Positions 41,813 through 50,764 of a stretch of DNA of 64,000 nt are shown here, one piece after another. The stretch spans positions 43,949 to 107,948 of the forward strand of contig SPJN01000007.1 in the NCBI GenBank assembly GCA_006844605.1, written 5' to 3'. The DNA is from Hyphomicrobiales bacterium (lineage in GTDB: Bacteria; Pseudomonadota; Alphaproteobacteria; SPJN01). Positions within the stretch are counted from its first letter, which is position 1. Each line of letters begins with the position of its first letter. A program made the position numbers and the translations under genes. Below the pieces are notes generated by a model. The model saw only the letters and a program-made list of their open reading frames with translations. It made no database searches and was not told the DNA's origin.

Positions 41813-42567
41813 TCAATTTCTGTCCATTGGGGCTTGCCCTTGTGGAAGTAAAAGAATGGCACTTTATGGGTTGGGTCAAACGGATCAGGCAGCGCCATAC
41901 GATCAAGCGCGATTTGCACAATCATGCGTGTGATGTTCGGCAGATCAAGCTGCGTTGCTTCTTCAAGGGCCACCCAATGCAGGTCCAGCAATTCGCCCGA
42001 TCCTGCCAGCGCGTCATGGCAATCCGCTGCGATTACATCTGCCGGGGCCATAAAAAAACGCGCATCGTAGCGTTTGGGCCGATAGGGCGGTGTGATGGCG
42101 CGGGCGATATAGGCCATACGATCAAGCGCGGGCAACGCGCCTGACTGGAAATAATTTGCCCAACCGGGGGAGCGTGTCTTGACCGCATTTGCGTCTGCTT
42201 GCGTCACGCCTGCTGCCAAACCGGTTTCTTCATAGGTTTCGCGTAATGCGGCAAGCGCAAGTGCCTGTGCCTTTGCGGGGCTGATGGTGCGAGCGCCGCG
42301 GGGGTCTTGGGTCAGTTTTTCAATGGCAGGATCAGGCAAAGGAGCGTGGGGGGCAATGACATGATCACCCCGGTCAAGCCTGCCGCCGGGAAAGACAACC
42401 TTATGCGGCATAAAGCTTGTGCCGCCGGACCGTTGCCCCATCAAAACATGGGGGCGTCCTTTTTGTTCACGAATAAGAAGAAGTGTCGCCGCATCGCGTG
42501 GGCGTGCCGCGCGTGATGTATTGGGCGCGCGCTGTGGCCCGTCTTCCGGCTTGTTAAAGCTGCTCAT
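41809..42567 (-). CDS. NUDIX hydrolase (second of a tandem pair)
   Basis: A 252-residue paralogue of the neighbouring Nudix protein. Both share the start RPRDAA[ST]L, MGQR, VFPGG and the box LRETYEETGL; here KVVFPGGRLDRGDH and AALRETYEETGLAAG are seen with a similar long insert. A tandem duplication followed by divergence is the simple explanation. The C-terminal part ends FYFHKGKPQWTEIE. The ATGA overlap with the next gene points to joint translation. The substrate is unknown. Confidence 0.88.
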   Translation of the reverse strand: MSSFNKPEDGPQRAPNTSRAARPRDAATLLLIREQKGRPHVLMGQRSGGTSFMPHKVVFPGGRLDRGDHVIAPHAPLPDPAIEKLTQDPRGARTISPAKAQALALAALRETYEETGLAAGVTQADANAVKTRSPGWANYFQSGALPALDRMAYIARAITPPYRPKRYDARFFMAPADVIAADCHDALAGSGELLDLHWVALEEATQLDLPNITRMIVQIALDRMALPDPFDPTHKVPFFYFHKGKPQWTEIE

Positions 42568-42666
42568 AAAAACTACCCGTCGAAAATGAATTCTTGTTGG
42601 CGCAAGAGTGACGGGTCAGTGACCGAATGTCCAGAGGGGCCGGTGAACGACCAGCCCAAAGACAAC

Positions 42667-43104
42667 CTAATCGTTGTAGCTGGGCGGATCGAGGCTGTCG
42701 CCAGCTTCGCCAAAGCCATGCAGACGCAATGCCCATTGCAGATTAACGAAGGCACCCTTGATAATGGGCAGCAAGGTCAATGTCAGTATGATCGACAGGA
42801 GTGGCCAAATCGCCCAATGCACCCACATGGCGGGACTGTAGGCTTTTTCCACAATCAGCAAAAGCGGGATCAAAATATGACCAAGCACAAAGATGGTCAG
42901 ATAGGGCGGGGCATCATCAGCGCGATGATGATACAATGCTTCATCGCAATGGGGGCAATTGTCATTGATTTTCAAATAGCTTGAAAAAACCTTGCCCTCA
43001 CCACAGGACGGACATTTCCCGCGCGCACCGCGCATCATGGCCTGCCCCAAGGAACGATTGTCCACATCAAGTGTGGTTTGATTGTCAGACACCATATCGG
43101 TCAT
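42667..43104 (-). CDS. DUF983 membrane protein with N-terminal zinc finger
   Basis: A 145-residue protein with a treble-clef-like Cys4 site, GKCPSCGEGKVF and NCPHCDEAL, followed by two membrane helices (about 72-90 and 95-115). The DUF983 hallmark is the CPxCGxGxLF...C..CG layout, then PPYLTIFVLGH. The function is unknown. The gene is nearly always found next to rnr and Nudix genes in Alphaproteobacteria, as here, which hints at a link with RNA turnover or cytochrome oxidase assembly (inference only). Confidence 0.9.
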   Translation of the reverse strand: MTDMVSDNQTTLDVDNRSLGQAMMRGARGKCPSCGEGKVFSSYLKINDNCPHCDEALYHHRADDAPPYLTIFVLGHILIPLLLIVEKAYSPAMWVHWAIWPLLSIILTLTLLPIIKGAFVNLQWALRLHGFGEAGDSLDPPSYND

Positions 43105-43195
43105 CGAAATCTCCTAATTACCCCATTCCAATTTCTTGGGCCCCGGGTATGTGGAGAGAGTGGGGGTGATCACCGAAATCAGCAATGTCCCGCAA

Positions 43196-43224
43196 TGTCG
43201 CACGGCAGGACCGCACATGCGACA
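43196..43224 (-). repeat. Stem-loop after the rnr stop codon
   Basis: TGTCGCA and TGCGACA form a perfect 7-bp stem with further inner CGG/CCG pairs. It lies just past the end of rnr on the minus strand. No T-run follows, so it may protect the mRNA 3' end or take part in Rho-dependent ending. Confidence 0.5.
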
Positions 43225-43229
43225 AAGCG

Positions 43230-45566
43230 TTAGCGTTTTGAAGGCTTCTTGCGTTTTGGCGGTCTGCCGCGCCCGTTTCCGCCACCATTGCCGTCGCTAT
43301 TGCCGCCCTTTGGGGCACCCCGGCCACCGCGTGGTCCGCCACGCCTATTGGCCTGCTTACCGCCGCGCAACTGGTTGATAGTGCGGGTGGGCTGATGGTC
43401 TTCGAGTTCAAACAGCAATCCGCCACGAACGGGTGTTGCTTCTAACAGGCGCACTTCAACCCGGTCACCAAGTCCGTATACGATCTTGCTGCGTTCACCG
43501 ACCAATGCGAAATGCTGCTCGCGATAATCATAATAATCATTGGGTAGGCGGCGCATGGGGATCAACCCATCCGCACCCAGTCCGTCCAGTTTGACGAATA
43601 GCCCCGCATTGGCAACGCCTGCAATACGCCCGGCAAAGGTTGCCCCGGTATGGTCCTGCATATAATGCGCCAAGTAACGATCAGTGGTTGACCGTTCTGC
43701 CTTCATCGACCGTCGTTCAGTATCTGATATTTCACTGGCAGTCCGGTCCAGCCGTTCCATGTCGTCGGCAGACAGGCCACCTTCACCCAGTTTGCAGGCG
43801 GTTATCAATCCGCGATGCACAATCAAATCGGCGTAACGGCGGATAGGTGATGTGAAATGCGCATAGCGGCGCAAGTTCAATCCAAAATGGCCGAGATTTT
43901 CGGGGCTATAGATTGCCTGCTTTTGGCTGCGCAAGATCACCTCTGGAACGACAAGTTCGTTCGGTGTGTCCTTGATTTGCTTCAACAGACCGTTGAGCCG
44001 TTCTGGGGTCCGCATGGGACCGGGGGTGATCGACAGATCAAGGCTGTTCAGATAATCGCGCAGGGTTGCCAATTTTTCGTCAGATGGTTCTTCATGAACC
44101 CGGTAAAGGCAGGCCATGCCCTTGCCCTCAAGCTCCTCAGCTGCGGCAACATTGGCAAGGATCATACAATCTTCGATCAGGCGATGGGCATCAAGACGGT
44201 CGCGCAATGTGACCGCGCTGACCTTGCCATCGTCACCAAGGCGCACGCGATGTTCTGGTAGATCAAGGTCAAGCGGGCTGCGCTTTGTCCGTTCCTTACG
44301 GGTGGCGTTCCATGCGCTCCACAATGGTTTCAAAACAGGATCGACAAGTGGCCCGGTTTGATCATCAGGGCGACCTTCAACACCGGCCTGTGCCTGTTCA
44401 TAGGTTAATGACGCGGCTGAGCGCATTAAGCCGCGGACAAATTTGTGCCGCAGTTTCTTGCCCTTTTTGTCGAACACGATGCGCACGGCAAGGCAGGGAC
44501 GGTCCACGCCTTCATGAAGGGAACACAGGTCACCAGACAAGCTATCGGGCAACATGGGCACAACACGGTCAGGAAAATAGCTTGAGTTGCCGCGCATCAA
44601 TGCTTCTTTATCAAGGGCGCTGCCGGGCCTGACATAGTGGCTGACGTCTGCGATTGCGACCCAGATGATGTGCCCGCCTTCATTGTCGGGGTCGTCATCG
44701 GGCATCGCGCAAACGGCATCGTCATGGTCACGGGCGTCTGCGGGATCGATTGTGATCAGCGGCAGGTCGCGCAGGTCTGTGCGGCCCTTGGGGGTGGTGA
44801 CAGGTTTTGCGGCTGTTGCCTCATCCATAACGGATTGGGGAAAGGCATCAGGAATATTGTGTTCATGGATCGCAATCAGGCTGATATTGCGGGCATCATT
44901 CAACGGTGCCAGCCGTTTTAGGATGCGGGCACGACGCAGGCCCATGCGGCCACGGGGCAGCACCTCCAGCTCAACCAATTCATGATCTTTTGCGCCTGCC
45001 GTGTCTTCAGGCATGACGTCCAGCTCATACCGCGCCTTTTTGTCGATCAGACTGATACGGCCACCATGTTCGGTTTTGCTGAACATGCCCAAAACCCGTT
45101 CCGCCCGCTTTTCAAGGCGGCGCATGATGCGGGCTGTATAGGCATAATGGGGATCATTGTCGAAATTTTTTGTGATGCGCGCCAACACGCGATCACCAAC
45201 ACCGGGTAGGGCGTTGGTCTGTTTGTTGCGCTTGTCGATCTTGATCAGGACGGTCGGACGAACGCCATTATGGTCGTCCCACTTGACCGGGGTGCCGATC
45301 AATTCACCTTCTTCATCTTGCGAAACATCAAGGACCGTAACATTGGGCAGGCCGCCAGCCTCGCTAACCTTTTTACCGCGCTGTTTGGCAATCAATCCTT
45401 CTTCGCGCATTTCACGCAGGGTCTGGCGCAAGGCGGTGCGGTCCGCGCCCTTGATATTAAAGGCACGCGCAATATCACGACGGCTAATCTCGCCATCCTG
45501 TTGTTCGATGAATGTCAGGATGTCCGCTTTTGACGGCAGGTCCGGCTTATAAGGCGGTTTCGCCAT
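43230..45566 (-). CDS. rnr: Ribonuclease R
   Basis: A 778-residue 3'-5' exoribonuclease of the RNB family that degrades structured RNA. A winged-helix N-terminus (EISRRDIARAFNIKG) is followed by two cold-shock domains. The RNB catalytic domain has the metal site ITIDPADARDHDDAVCA. An S1 domain (GRIAGVANAGLFVKL) precedes a Lys/Arg/Gly-rich tail with RGG-like repeats. It lies 5 bases downstream of topA on the same strand, so it is co-transcribed with it. RNase R and RNase E being close in one genome region is notable but probably chance. Confidence 0.96.
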   Translation of the reverse strand: MAKPPYKPDLPSKADILTFIEQQDGEISRRDIARAFNIKGADRTALRQTLREMREEGLIAKQRGKKVSEAGGLPNVTVLDVSQDEEGELIGTPVKWDDHNGVRPTVLIKIDKRNKQTNALPGVGDRVLARITKNFDNDPHYAYTARIMRRLEKRAERVLGMFSKTEHGGRISLIDKKARYELDVMPEDTAGAKDHELVELEVLPRGRMGLRRARILKRLAPLNDARNISLIAIHEHNIPDAFPQSVMDEATAAKPVTTPKGRTDLRDLPLITIDPADARDHDDAVCAMPDDDPDNEGGHIIWVAIADVSHYVRPGSALDKEALMRGNSSYFPDRVVPMLPDSLSGDLCSLHEGVDRPCLAVRIVFDKKGKKLRHKFVRGLMRSAASLTYEQAQAGVEGRPDDQTGPLVDPVLKPLWSAWNATRKERTKRSPLDLDLPEHRVRLGDDGKVSAVTLRDRLDAHRLIEDCMILANVAAAEELEGKGMACLYRVHEEPSDEKLATLRDYLNSLDLSITPGPMRTPERLNGLLKQIKDTPNELVVPEVILRSQKQAIYSPENLGHFGLNLRRYAHFTSPIRRYADLIVHRGLITACKLGEGGLSADDMERLDRTASEISDTERRSMKAERSTTDRYLAHYMQDHTGATFAGRIAGVANAGLFVKLDGLGADGLIPMRRLPNDYYDYREQHFALVGERSKIVYGLGDRVEVRLLEATPVRGGLLFELEDHQPTRTINQLRGGKQANRRGGPRGGRGAPKGGNSDGNGGGNGRGRPPKRKKPSKR

Positions 45567-45571
45567 TGATG

Positions 45572-48277
45572 CTACGTTGCGTCCTCATTCGAAGGTGCTG
45601 CAGCGGTTTTCGTTGCGGCTTTCTTCTTTGTAGCAGCTTTCTTTTTGGTTGCGGCCTTTTTCTTTGTCGCTGTCTTTTTCTTGGCGGCCTTTTTGGCAGT
45701 TTTCTTTTTAGCGGTCTTCTTTTTCGCAGTTTTCTTCTTTGCCGCTTTCTTTTTGGTGCCCGCCTTCGCCGCCTTGGTCGTGATCCATTCGGCGGCTTCT
45801 TCTGCGGTTATGTCATCAGGCTCACGCTCACCGGGGATGGTGGCATTGATCTTGCCGCATTTCACATAGGGGCCGTAACGGCCATTGTGAACGGTCATGG
45901 GGTCGCCAAGCTCAGGATGGTTACCCAGCTCTTTCAGGGGCGCGGCGGCGCGGCCACGCCCGCCAGAGGCCTTGGCCTCTGCCAACAGGGTAACGGCGCG
46001 GTTAAGACCGGTTTCAAAAACCTCTTTCCATTCTGTCAGGCGGGCATATTTCCCGGCATGACGTAGATAGGGGCCATAACGGCCAATCGCAGCTTCAATC
46101 GGTTTGCCATCTTCGGGGTGATCGCCAACAACGCGGGGCAGGCCTAGCAATTTAACCGCAAGGGCCAAATCCATTTCATCGATGGCAACGCCTTTGGGCA
46201 GACTGGCACGCTTTGGCTTTTTCTCTGCCTCAGGGTCATCAAGCTGCACATAGGGGCCAAAACGGCCGCCACGGAATGTGATGGGGTGGCCCAATTCGGG
46301 ATGGTTGCCCAGCTCACGCACGTCACCGGCGGCAAGTTTGGTTGCATCGCCGTCATCATCGCTTTCGGTGAAGGGGCGTGTGAATTTGCATTCAGGATAG
46401 TTTGAGCAGCCGACAAACGCACCAAAGCGTCCGACCTTCAGGCTTAACTCACCATTATCGCATTTGGGGCAGCCACGCGGGTTGGAGCCATCTTCCTTTG
46501 CCGGGAAGACGTGATGCCCCAATGATTCGTTCAACGCGTCCAGCACATGGGTGACGCGCAGGTCAGTGGTTTCATCCACTGCCGCAGAAAATTCGCGCCA
46601 GAACTGGTTCAGCACGTCTTTCCAGTTGGCCTTGCCGTCCGAAATTTCATCCAGCTGGTCTTCAAGCGATGCGGTGAAATCATATTCCACATAGCGCCGG
46701 AAAAAGTTTTCAAGGAATGCGGTGACCAAAATGCCCTTGTCTTCGGGGATAAAGCGATTGCGGTCCATGCGGACATAATCACGGTCACGCAATGTCGTCA
46801 GGATGGACGCATAGGTGGACGGGCGGCCGATGCCTTGTTCTTCCAATGCCTTGACGAGCGAGGCTTCGGAGAAACGGGGCGGCGGCTCGGTAAAGTGTTG
46901 ACGGGCCAGCACATCGCCACGGGTGATGGCGTCGCCTTGCTTCAATGCGGGCAGGCGTGCTTCATCCTCGTCATCGGACTTCTCATCCTTGCCTTCTTGG
47001 TAAAGTGTCAGGAAGCCGTCAAACGTGATGACCTGTCCGGTCGCGCGCAGCTCAATCTGATCAGTTTTGGTGGCAATGGTGATGGTCGTCCGCTCCATCC
47101 GGGCAGATTCCATCTGGCTGGCCATCGCGCGTTTCCAGACAAGCTCATATAATTTGGCTTGGTCTTCGTTCAGTAGGCCGCGTGCCTTTTTCGGGGTCAG
47201 GCGGAAATTCACCGGGCGGATTGCTTCATGCGCCTCTTGTGCGTTCTTGGCCTTGCTTTTATAGGCGCGGGGCACGTCGGGGACATAGCTGTCGCCAAAT
47301 TCGTCCTGAATAGTGCCGCGGGCAGCGGCAATGGCTTCACCGGCCATTGAGACGCCATCAGTACGCATATAGGTGATCAGGCCGGTTACTTCGCCATTGA
47401 TCGGCACGCCTTCATATAGCTTCTGCGCAACCTGCATCGTGCGGCTGGCGTTAAAGCCCAACTTACGACTGGCTTCCTGTTGCAGGGTTGAGGTTGTGAA
47501 GGGCGGGGCCGGGTGGCGCTTGGCCGGTTTTGCCTCTGCCGCCTCAACAAAAAAGTCGGCAGCTTCGATACGTTGCTTTGCTGACGTGGCGGCAGCCTCG
47601 TTGGCCAGGTCATATTTACCAAGCTTTTTGCCATCTAGGGCAAACAGGCGGGCTTCAAATTTATGCGCGCCATCATTGGCCATATTTGCAAGGACCGACC
47701 AATATTCGCGCGGTACGAATTTTTCAATCTCAAGCTCACGATCGCAGATGATGCGCAGTGCCACAGATTGCACGCGCCCCGCAGACCGGCTGCCCGGCAG
47801 CTTGCGCCACAAAACCGGCGACAATGTAAAGCCAACAAGATAATCAAGCGCGCGGCGGGCCAGATAGGCGTCAACCAGCGGCTGGTCAATCTCACGCGGG
47901 GCGGCCATAGCCTCCAGCACAGATTTTTTGGTGATGGCGTTAAAGGTGACGCGTTCGACCTTTTTGCCCTTCAGGACGCCCTTGGCCTCCAACACGTCCA
48001 GCACATGCCAGGAAATTGCTTCCCCTTCACGGTCGGGGTCAGTTGCGAGGACAAGGCGGTCGGTCTTTTTGACAGCGGCAGCAATTTCATTCAGGCGTTT
48101 TTTGGAGTCGGGATCGACATTCCACGTCATCGCAAAATCATCGTCGGGCTGGACGGAACCATCCTTGGACGGCAAATCACGGACATGACCATAAGAAGCC
48201 AAAACCTCGAAATCATTGCCGAGATATTTGTTGATGGTCTTTGCCTTGGCGGGTGATTCAACAATAAGTACTGTCAT
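45572..48277 (-). CDS. topA: DNA topoisomerase I
   Basis: A 901-residue type IA topoisomerase relaxing negative supercoils. The Toprim domain has VESPAKAKTINKYLG and LATDPDREGEAISWH. The active-site Tyr lies in LITYMRTDGVS at about residue 310. One Cys4 zinc finger follows (CPKCDNGELSL and CSNYPEC). Three or more topo_C repeats (GRFGPYVQ, GRYGPYLR, GRYGPYVK) come next, then a Lys-rich tail of about 60 residues built of TAKKK/ATKKK repeats that binds DNA. It is 102 bases downstream of dprA, with a possible own promoter (48322-48350). Confidence 0.97.
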   Translation of the reverse strand: MTVLIVESPAKAKTINKYLGNDFEVLASYGHVRDLPSKDGSVQPDDDFAMTWNVDPDSKKRLNEIAAAVKKTDRLVLATDPDREGEAISWHVLDVLEAKGVLKGKKVERVTFNAITKKSVLEAMAAPREIDQPLVDAYLARRALDYLVGFTLSPVLWRKLPGSRSAGRVQSVALRIICDRELEIEKFVPREYWSVLANMANDGAHKFEARLFALDGKKLGKYDLANEAAATSAKQRIEAADFFVEAAEAKPAKRHPAPPFTTSTLQQEASRKLGFNASRTMQVAQKLYEGVPINGEVTGLITYMRTDGVSMAGEAIAAARGTIQDEFGDSYVPDVPRAYKSKAKNAQEAHEAIRPVNFRLTPKKARGLLNEDQAKLYELVWKRAMASQMESARMERTTITIATKTDQIELRATGQVITFDGFLTLYQEGKDEKSDDEDEARLPALKQGDAITRGDVLARQHFTEPPPRFSEASLVKALEEQGIGRPSTYASILTTLRDRDYVRMDRNRFIPEDKGILVTAFLENFFRRYVEYDFTASLEDQLDEISDGKANWKDVLNQFWREFSAAVDETTDLRVTHVLDALNESLGHHVFPAKEDGSNPRGCPKCDNGELSLKVGRFGAFVGCSNYPECKFTRPFTESDDDGDATKLAAGDVRELGNHPELGHPITFRGGRFGPYVQLDDPEAEKKPKRASLPKGVAIDEMDLALAVKLLGLPRVVGDHPEDGKPIEAAIGRYGPYLRHAGKYARLTEWKEVFETGLNRAVTLLAEAKASGGRGRAAAPLKELGNHPELGDPMTVHNGRYGPYVKCGKINATIPGEREPDDITAEEAAEWITTKAAKAGTKKKAAKKKTAKKKTAKKKTAKKAAKKKTATKKKAATKKKAATKKKAATKTAAAPSNEDAT
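45597..45768 (-). repeat. Short tandem codon repeats encoding the TopA lysine tail
   Basis: Imperfect 12-18 bp repeats of Lys, Ala and Thr codons give [A/T]KKKTA and ATKKKAATKKKA units. Such tracts change length easily between strains. On the + strand they appear as T-rich runs, which should not be taken for terminators. Confidence 0.8.
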
Positions 48278-48307
48278 GGGTCCTTCAAATGCTGCGGGCT
48301 GAACGGA

Positions 48308-48350
48308 ACAAATCGGCGGGAGACTTGGCCTGTTTTGACCGATTTGTCAA
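48308..48350 (-). promoter_or_regulatory. topA promoter candidate with 9-bp inverted repeat
   Basis: A perfect -35 TTGACA (48345-48350) is followed 17 bases on by a weak -10 CAAGTC (48322-48327). ACAAATCGG (48308-48316) and CCGATTTGT (48339-48347) form perfect 9-bp arms spanning the core promoter. The arrangement could be sensitive to supercoiling, fitting for topA. Confidence 0.4.
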
Positions 48351-48379
48351 ATGGTTGATGTTTAGGGTGCTTTTCTTAC

Positions 48380-49525
48380 CTAAAAGGTAAGACCTTCATT
48401 TTCAGGTTCAGACAGGGCCACCTTGCCGCCCGGTTCACGGGCCAACTTGCCCGCCAAATCCAGTTCAAGCAGCAATACTGCGATGTGTTGTGATGGCGCT
48501 TCAAGGGCGCGCACCAACTCGTCAATGTCAATCGGTGTCGGCCCCAATAACTCCATCATATTGTCCCGCAAGGGGGGCAATTCCCGCTCGTCTGGGTCGT
48601 CCGGTGGCGGCGCATTCAGGAATGGATTGTCAGGTTCTGACAGGGGCAGGCGGGCCGGATCGGGCAGGGCCTGAATAATATCCTCAGCGCTTTCCACCAG
48701 CTGCACGCCCTGCTTCAATAGCTTGTTCGATCCCCGCGCCCGTTCATCAAGGGGGGAGCCGGGGACGGCGAACACTTCGCGATTTTGCTCGCCCGCCATG
48801 CGCGCCGTGATGAGGGAGCCTGACCTGTCCGCCGCCTCAACCACCAGTGTGCCAAGCGATAGCCCTGCAACGATGCGGTTACGTTTGGGGAAGTGACGGG
48901 CAATCGGTGCCTCACCGAAGGGCACTTCGCTGATGATTAGACCTTGTGTGCGCATTTCATCGTAAAGGTCTTGATTTTCCTTGGGATAAACCCGATCAAT
49001 ACCGCCGGCCACAACAGCGATTGTGCCGGTTTTTAGCGCCCCCACATGGGCGGCCCGATCAATGCCGCGGGCAAGGCCGGATGCCACGACATAGCCTGCT
49101 GCGCCCAATTCCTGCGCTATTTGATGGGCCAGCTTGCGGCCGTTTAGCGAGGCGTTGCGTGCGCCGACAATGGCAACCGTTGGTTTTTGCAGCAGGGCTG
49201 CATCGCCCAGCAGGGTCAATACCGGTGGGGCGTCATCAATATGGGCAAGCAGGGCGGGATAGTCAGCGTCGGCCCGGGTGATCAGGCGAGCGCCGAAATC
49301 CGTGATGGCTTTCAGTTCCTGTTCTGCCACAGCTTTGGTGCAAACCTTGATCCGTCGTTTGCCGCCCTTTGCGGCAAGATCAGGCAGCTTCGCCAGTGCT
49401 TTTGTCGGGCTGCCAAAACGGTCCAGCAATGCGTAAAAGGTTTTGGGGCCGACATTTTCGGATCTTATCAGGCGCAGCCAATCAACTGGCGAGCTATCAG
49501 ATGCCATCATGGGACTGTGCGCCAC
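48380..49525 (-). CDS. dprA: DNA-processing protein DprA (Smf)
   Basis: A 381-residue protein that loads RecA on incoming single-stranded DNA in transformation. The Rossmann-like core contains VAIVGARNASLNGRK, VASGLARGIDRAAH, VAGGIDRVYPKEN, KRNRIVAGLS and AADRSGSLITARMA. The C-terminal winged helix (about 310-370) is the form seen in many proteobacteria. The start is GTG 49525, with ATG 49510 as alternative. Three bases separate it from plsY. A 7-bp hairpin (48375-48391) covers its stop codon. No other competence gene is in the window. Confidence 0.94.
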   Translation of the reverse strand: MAHSPMMASDSSPVDWLRLIRSENVGPKTFYALLDRFGSPTKALAKLPDLAAKGGKRRIKVCTKAVAEQELKAITDFGARLITRADADYPALLAHIDDAPPVLTLLGDAALLQKPTVAIVGARNASLNGRKLAHQIAQELGAAGYVVASGLARGIDRAAHVGALKTGTIAVVAGGIDRVYPKENQDLYDEMRTQGLIISEVPFGEAPIARHFPKRNRIVAGLSLGTLVVEAADRSGSLITARMAGEQNREVFAVPGSPLDERARGSNKLLKQGVQLVESAEDIIQALPDPARLPLSEPDNPFLNAPPPDDPDERELPPLRDNMMELLGPTPIDIDELVRALEAPSQHIAVLLLELDLAGKLAREPGGKVALSEPENEGLTF

Positions 49526-49528
49526 GAT

Positions 49529-50212
49529 CTAGGCTTGCTCTTCATCTTTTTTGGCACCGATTTTGGGTTCTTCCCCACGGATCAGCCGCCCAATATTTTC
49601 CTGATGGCGGATATAGACCACAATCACAAGGACAAGCGTGGCCTGTGCCCATTGCCAGTCATTGGCGCTGTACAGGTCCTGCATCCACGCAGTCGCGCCC
49701 CCCTTAAAGGCCCCGGCCATATAAAAGTAGATGGGGGTCAACGCGGCGGCAACAAGGGCAGACAGGGACGACATGCGGGACAATGCTGCCACCACCAACC
49801 ATGTCAGGCATGTGGCAATAGCAATTGGCCATGCGGTAAACCACAATATGCCCAAAAATGTCGACACACCCTTGCCGCCCTTGAACTTCAGCCAAACGGG
49901 ATAGCAATGACCGAGCATGGCCCCGATTGCGGCCAGCACGGCCAAATCCGGCCCGCCAACTTCGCCTGCGATGAACAGGGCAAGGCCGCCCTTGAGGGCG
50001 TCAAAGATCAATGTCCCGATCGCAACGGTCTTATTGCCGGTGCGCAAGGCATTGGTGGCACCGATATTGCCTGACCCGATATCGCGAATATCGCCCAAGC
50101 CCGCCATGCGGGTGAACAATAGGCCAAAGGGGATGGACCCTAACAGGTAGCCACCAAACAGGGCCGCCATATACCACGGCCCTGCATCACCCCAACTAAT
50201 CGGATCAAGCAT
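49529..50212 (-). CDS. plsY: Glycerol-3-phosphate acyltransferase PlsY
   Basis: A 227-residue membrane enzyme that transfers acyl from acyl-phosphate to glycerol 3-phosphate, the first step of phospholipid synthesis. The three conserved loops are present: YLLGSIPFGLLFTR, DIRDIGSGNIGATNALR and FKGGKGVSTFLG. The protein has five or more helices and a polar C-terminus (EEPKIGAKKDEEQ). The gene order MAPEG-plsY-dprA-topA is a conserved minus-strand run. Its partner PlsX is not in the window. Confidence 0.95.
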   Translation of the reverse strand: MLDPISWGDAGPWYMAALFGGYLLGSIPFGLLFTRMAGLGDIRDIGSGNIGATNALRTGNKTVAIGTLIFDALKGGLALFIAGEVGGPDLAVLAAIGAMLGHCYPVWLKFKGGKGVSTFLGILWFTAWPIAIATCLTWLVVAALSRMSSLSALVAAALTPIYFYMAGAFKGGATAWMQDLYSANDWQWAQATLVLVIVVYIRHQENIGRLIRGEEPKIGAKKDEEQA

Positions 50213-50230
50213 AGTCTTGGACCCGCCCCG

Positions 50231-50686
50231 TTAAAGAACTTCGATTGCGGTCTTGATCGCCAAAATCGCCAGCGCAATTGTGGAAAGCGCGAACACGGCA
50301 AAACGAACCATGATGATGTTCACGGTCGCCTGTATCAGTGAGTGAACAACACGCAAGCCAACAAAGGCCCATGCGCACCACAGGGTCAAACCAGAATCAA
50401 GCCCAGCCATTGCAGCAACCAGTGCAGCGGCATAGAAAATCGTCGGCTGTTCCATCAAATGATTATAATTGTCGGCCTTCCAGCGCACATTGGCGGGGAG
50501 GGAGCCTGCCAGTTCAGCAGGTGTTTGCTGGTTGGCCTTGTCCATATCAATATTGGCAGCCTGCATGGCAGGAATGCGGGTGACATACATCCAAACCCAC
50601 ATCACCAATGTCCATAGCACCAGCGCGATAATCGGCCCCAGCATGGCATTGTTGGCACCAACAGATGACATATCAATCGTAGGCAT
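50231..50686 (-). CDS. MAPEG-family membrane protein
   Basis: A 151-residue protein with four membrane helices. It has the MAPEG (membrane-associated eicosanoid/glutathione metabolism) pattern ADNYNHLMEQPTIFYAAALV, then FVGLRVVHSLIQATVN. Bacterial members are often glutathione-dependent transferases or peroxidases. An excellent ribosome site (AAGGGAGGA, 7 bases) precedes ATG 50686. It lies between pyrC-like and plsY genes in the same direction. A GST-like gene in the window (60.4 kb) is not linked to it. Confidence 0.88.
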   Translation of the reverse strand: MPTIDMSSVGANNAMLGPIIALVLWTLVMWVWMYVTRIPAMQAANIDMDKANQQTPAELAGSLPANVRWKADNYNHLMEQPTIFYAAALVAAMAGLDSGLTLWCAWAFVGLRVVHSLIQATVNIIMVRFAVFALSTIALAILAIKTAIEVL

Positions 50687-50764
50687 GGAATATCCTCCCT
50701 TAAAATTAGCCCCAATATTATTTACCCGCCAGCAAAGGCGCGCCTGTGTTCGGTGCAGCCCTGT

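Noticed and set aside
45597..45768. T-rich runs that look like several terminators on the + strand
   Set aside because: They are the lysine codons of the TopA tail read from the other strand and have no stems.
47663..48256. A 197-codon + strand frame
   Set aside because: It is antisense to the highly conserved N-terminal half of topA; no independent support.
49187..50074. A 295-codon + strand frame
   Set aside because: It lies antisense to dprA and plsY, both clear genes. Its translation shows no domain and an unusual Gly/Cys/His/Gln-rich make-up.
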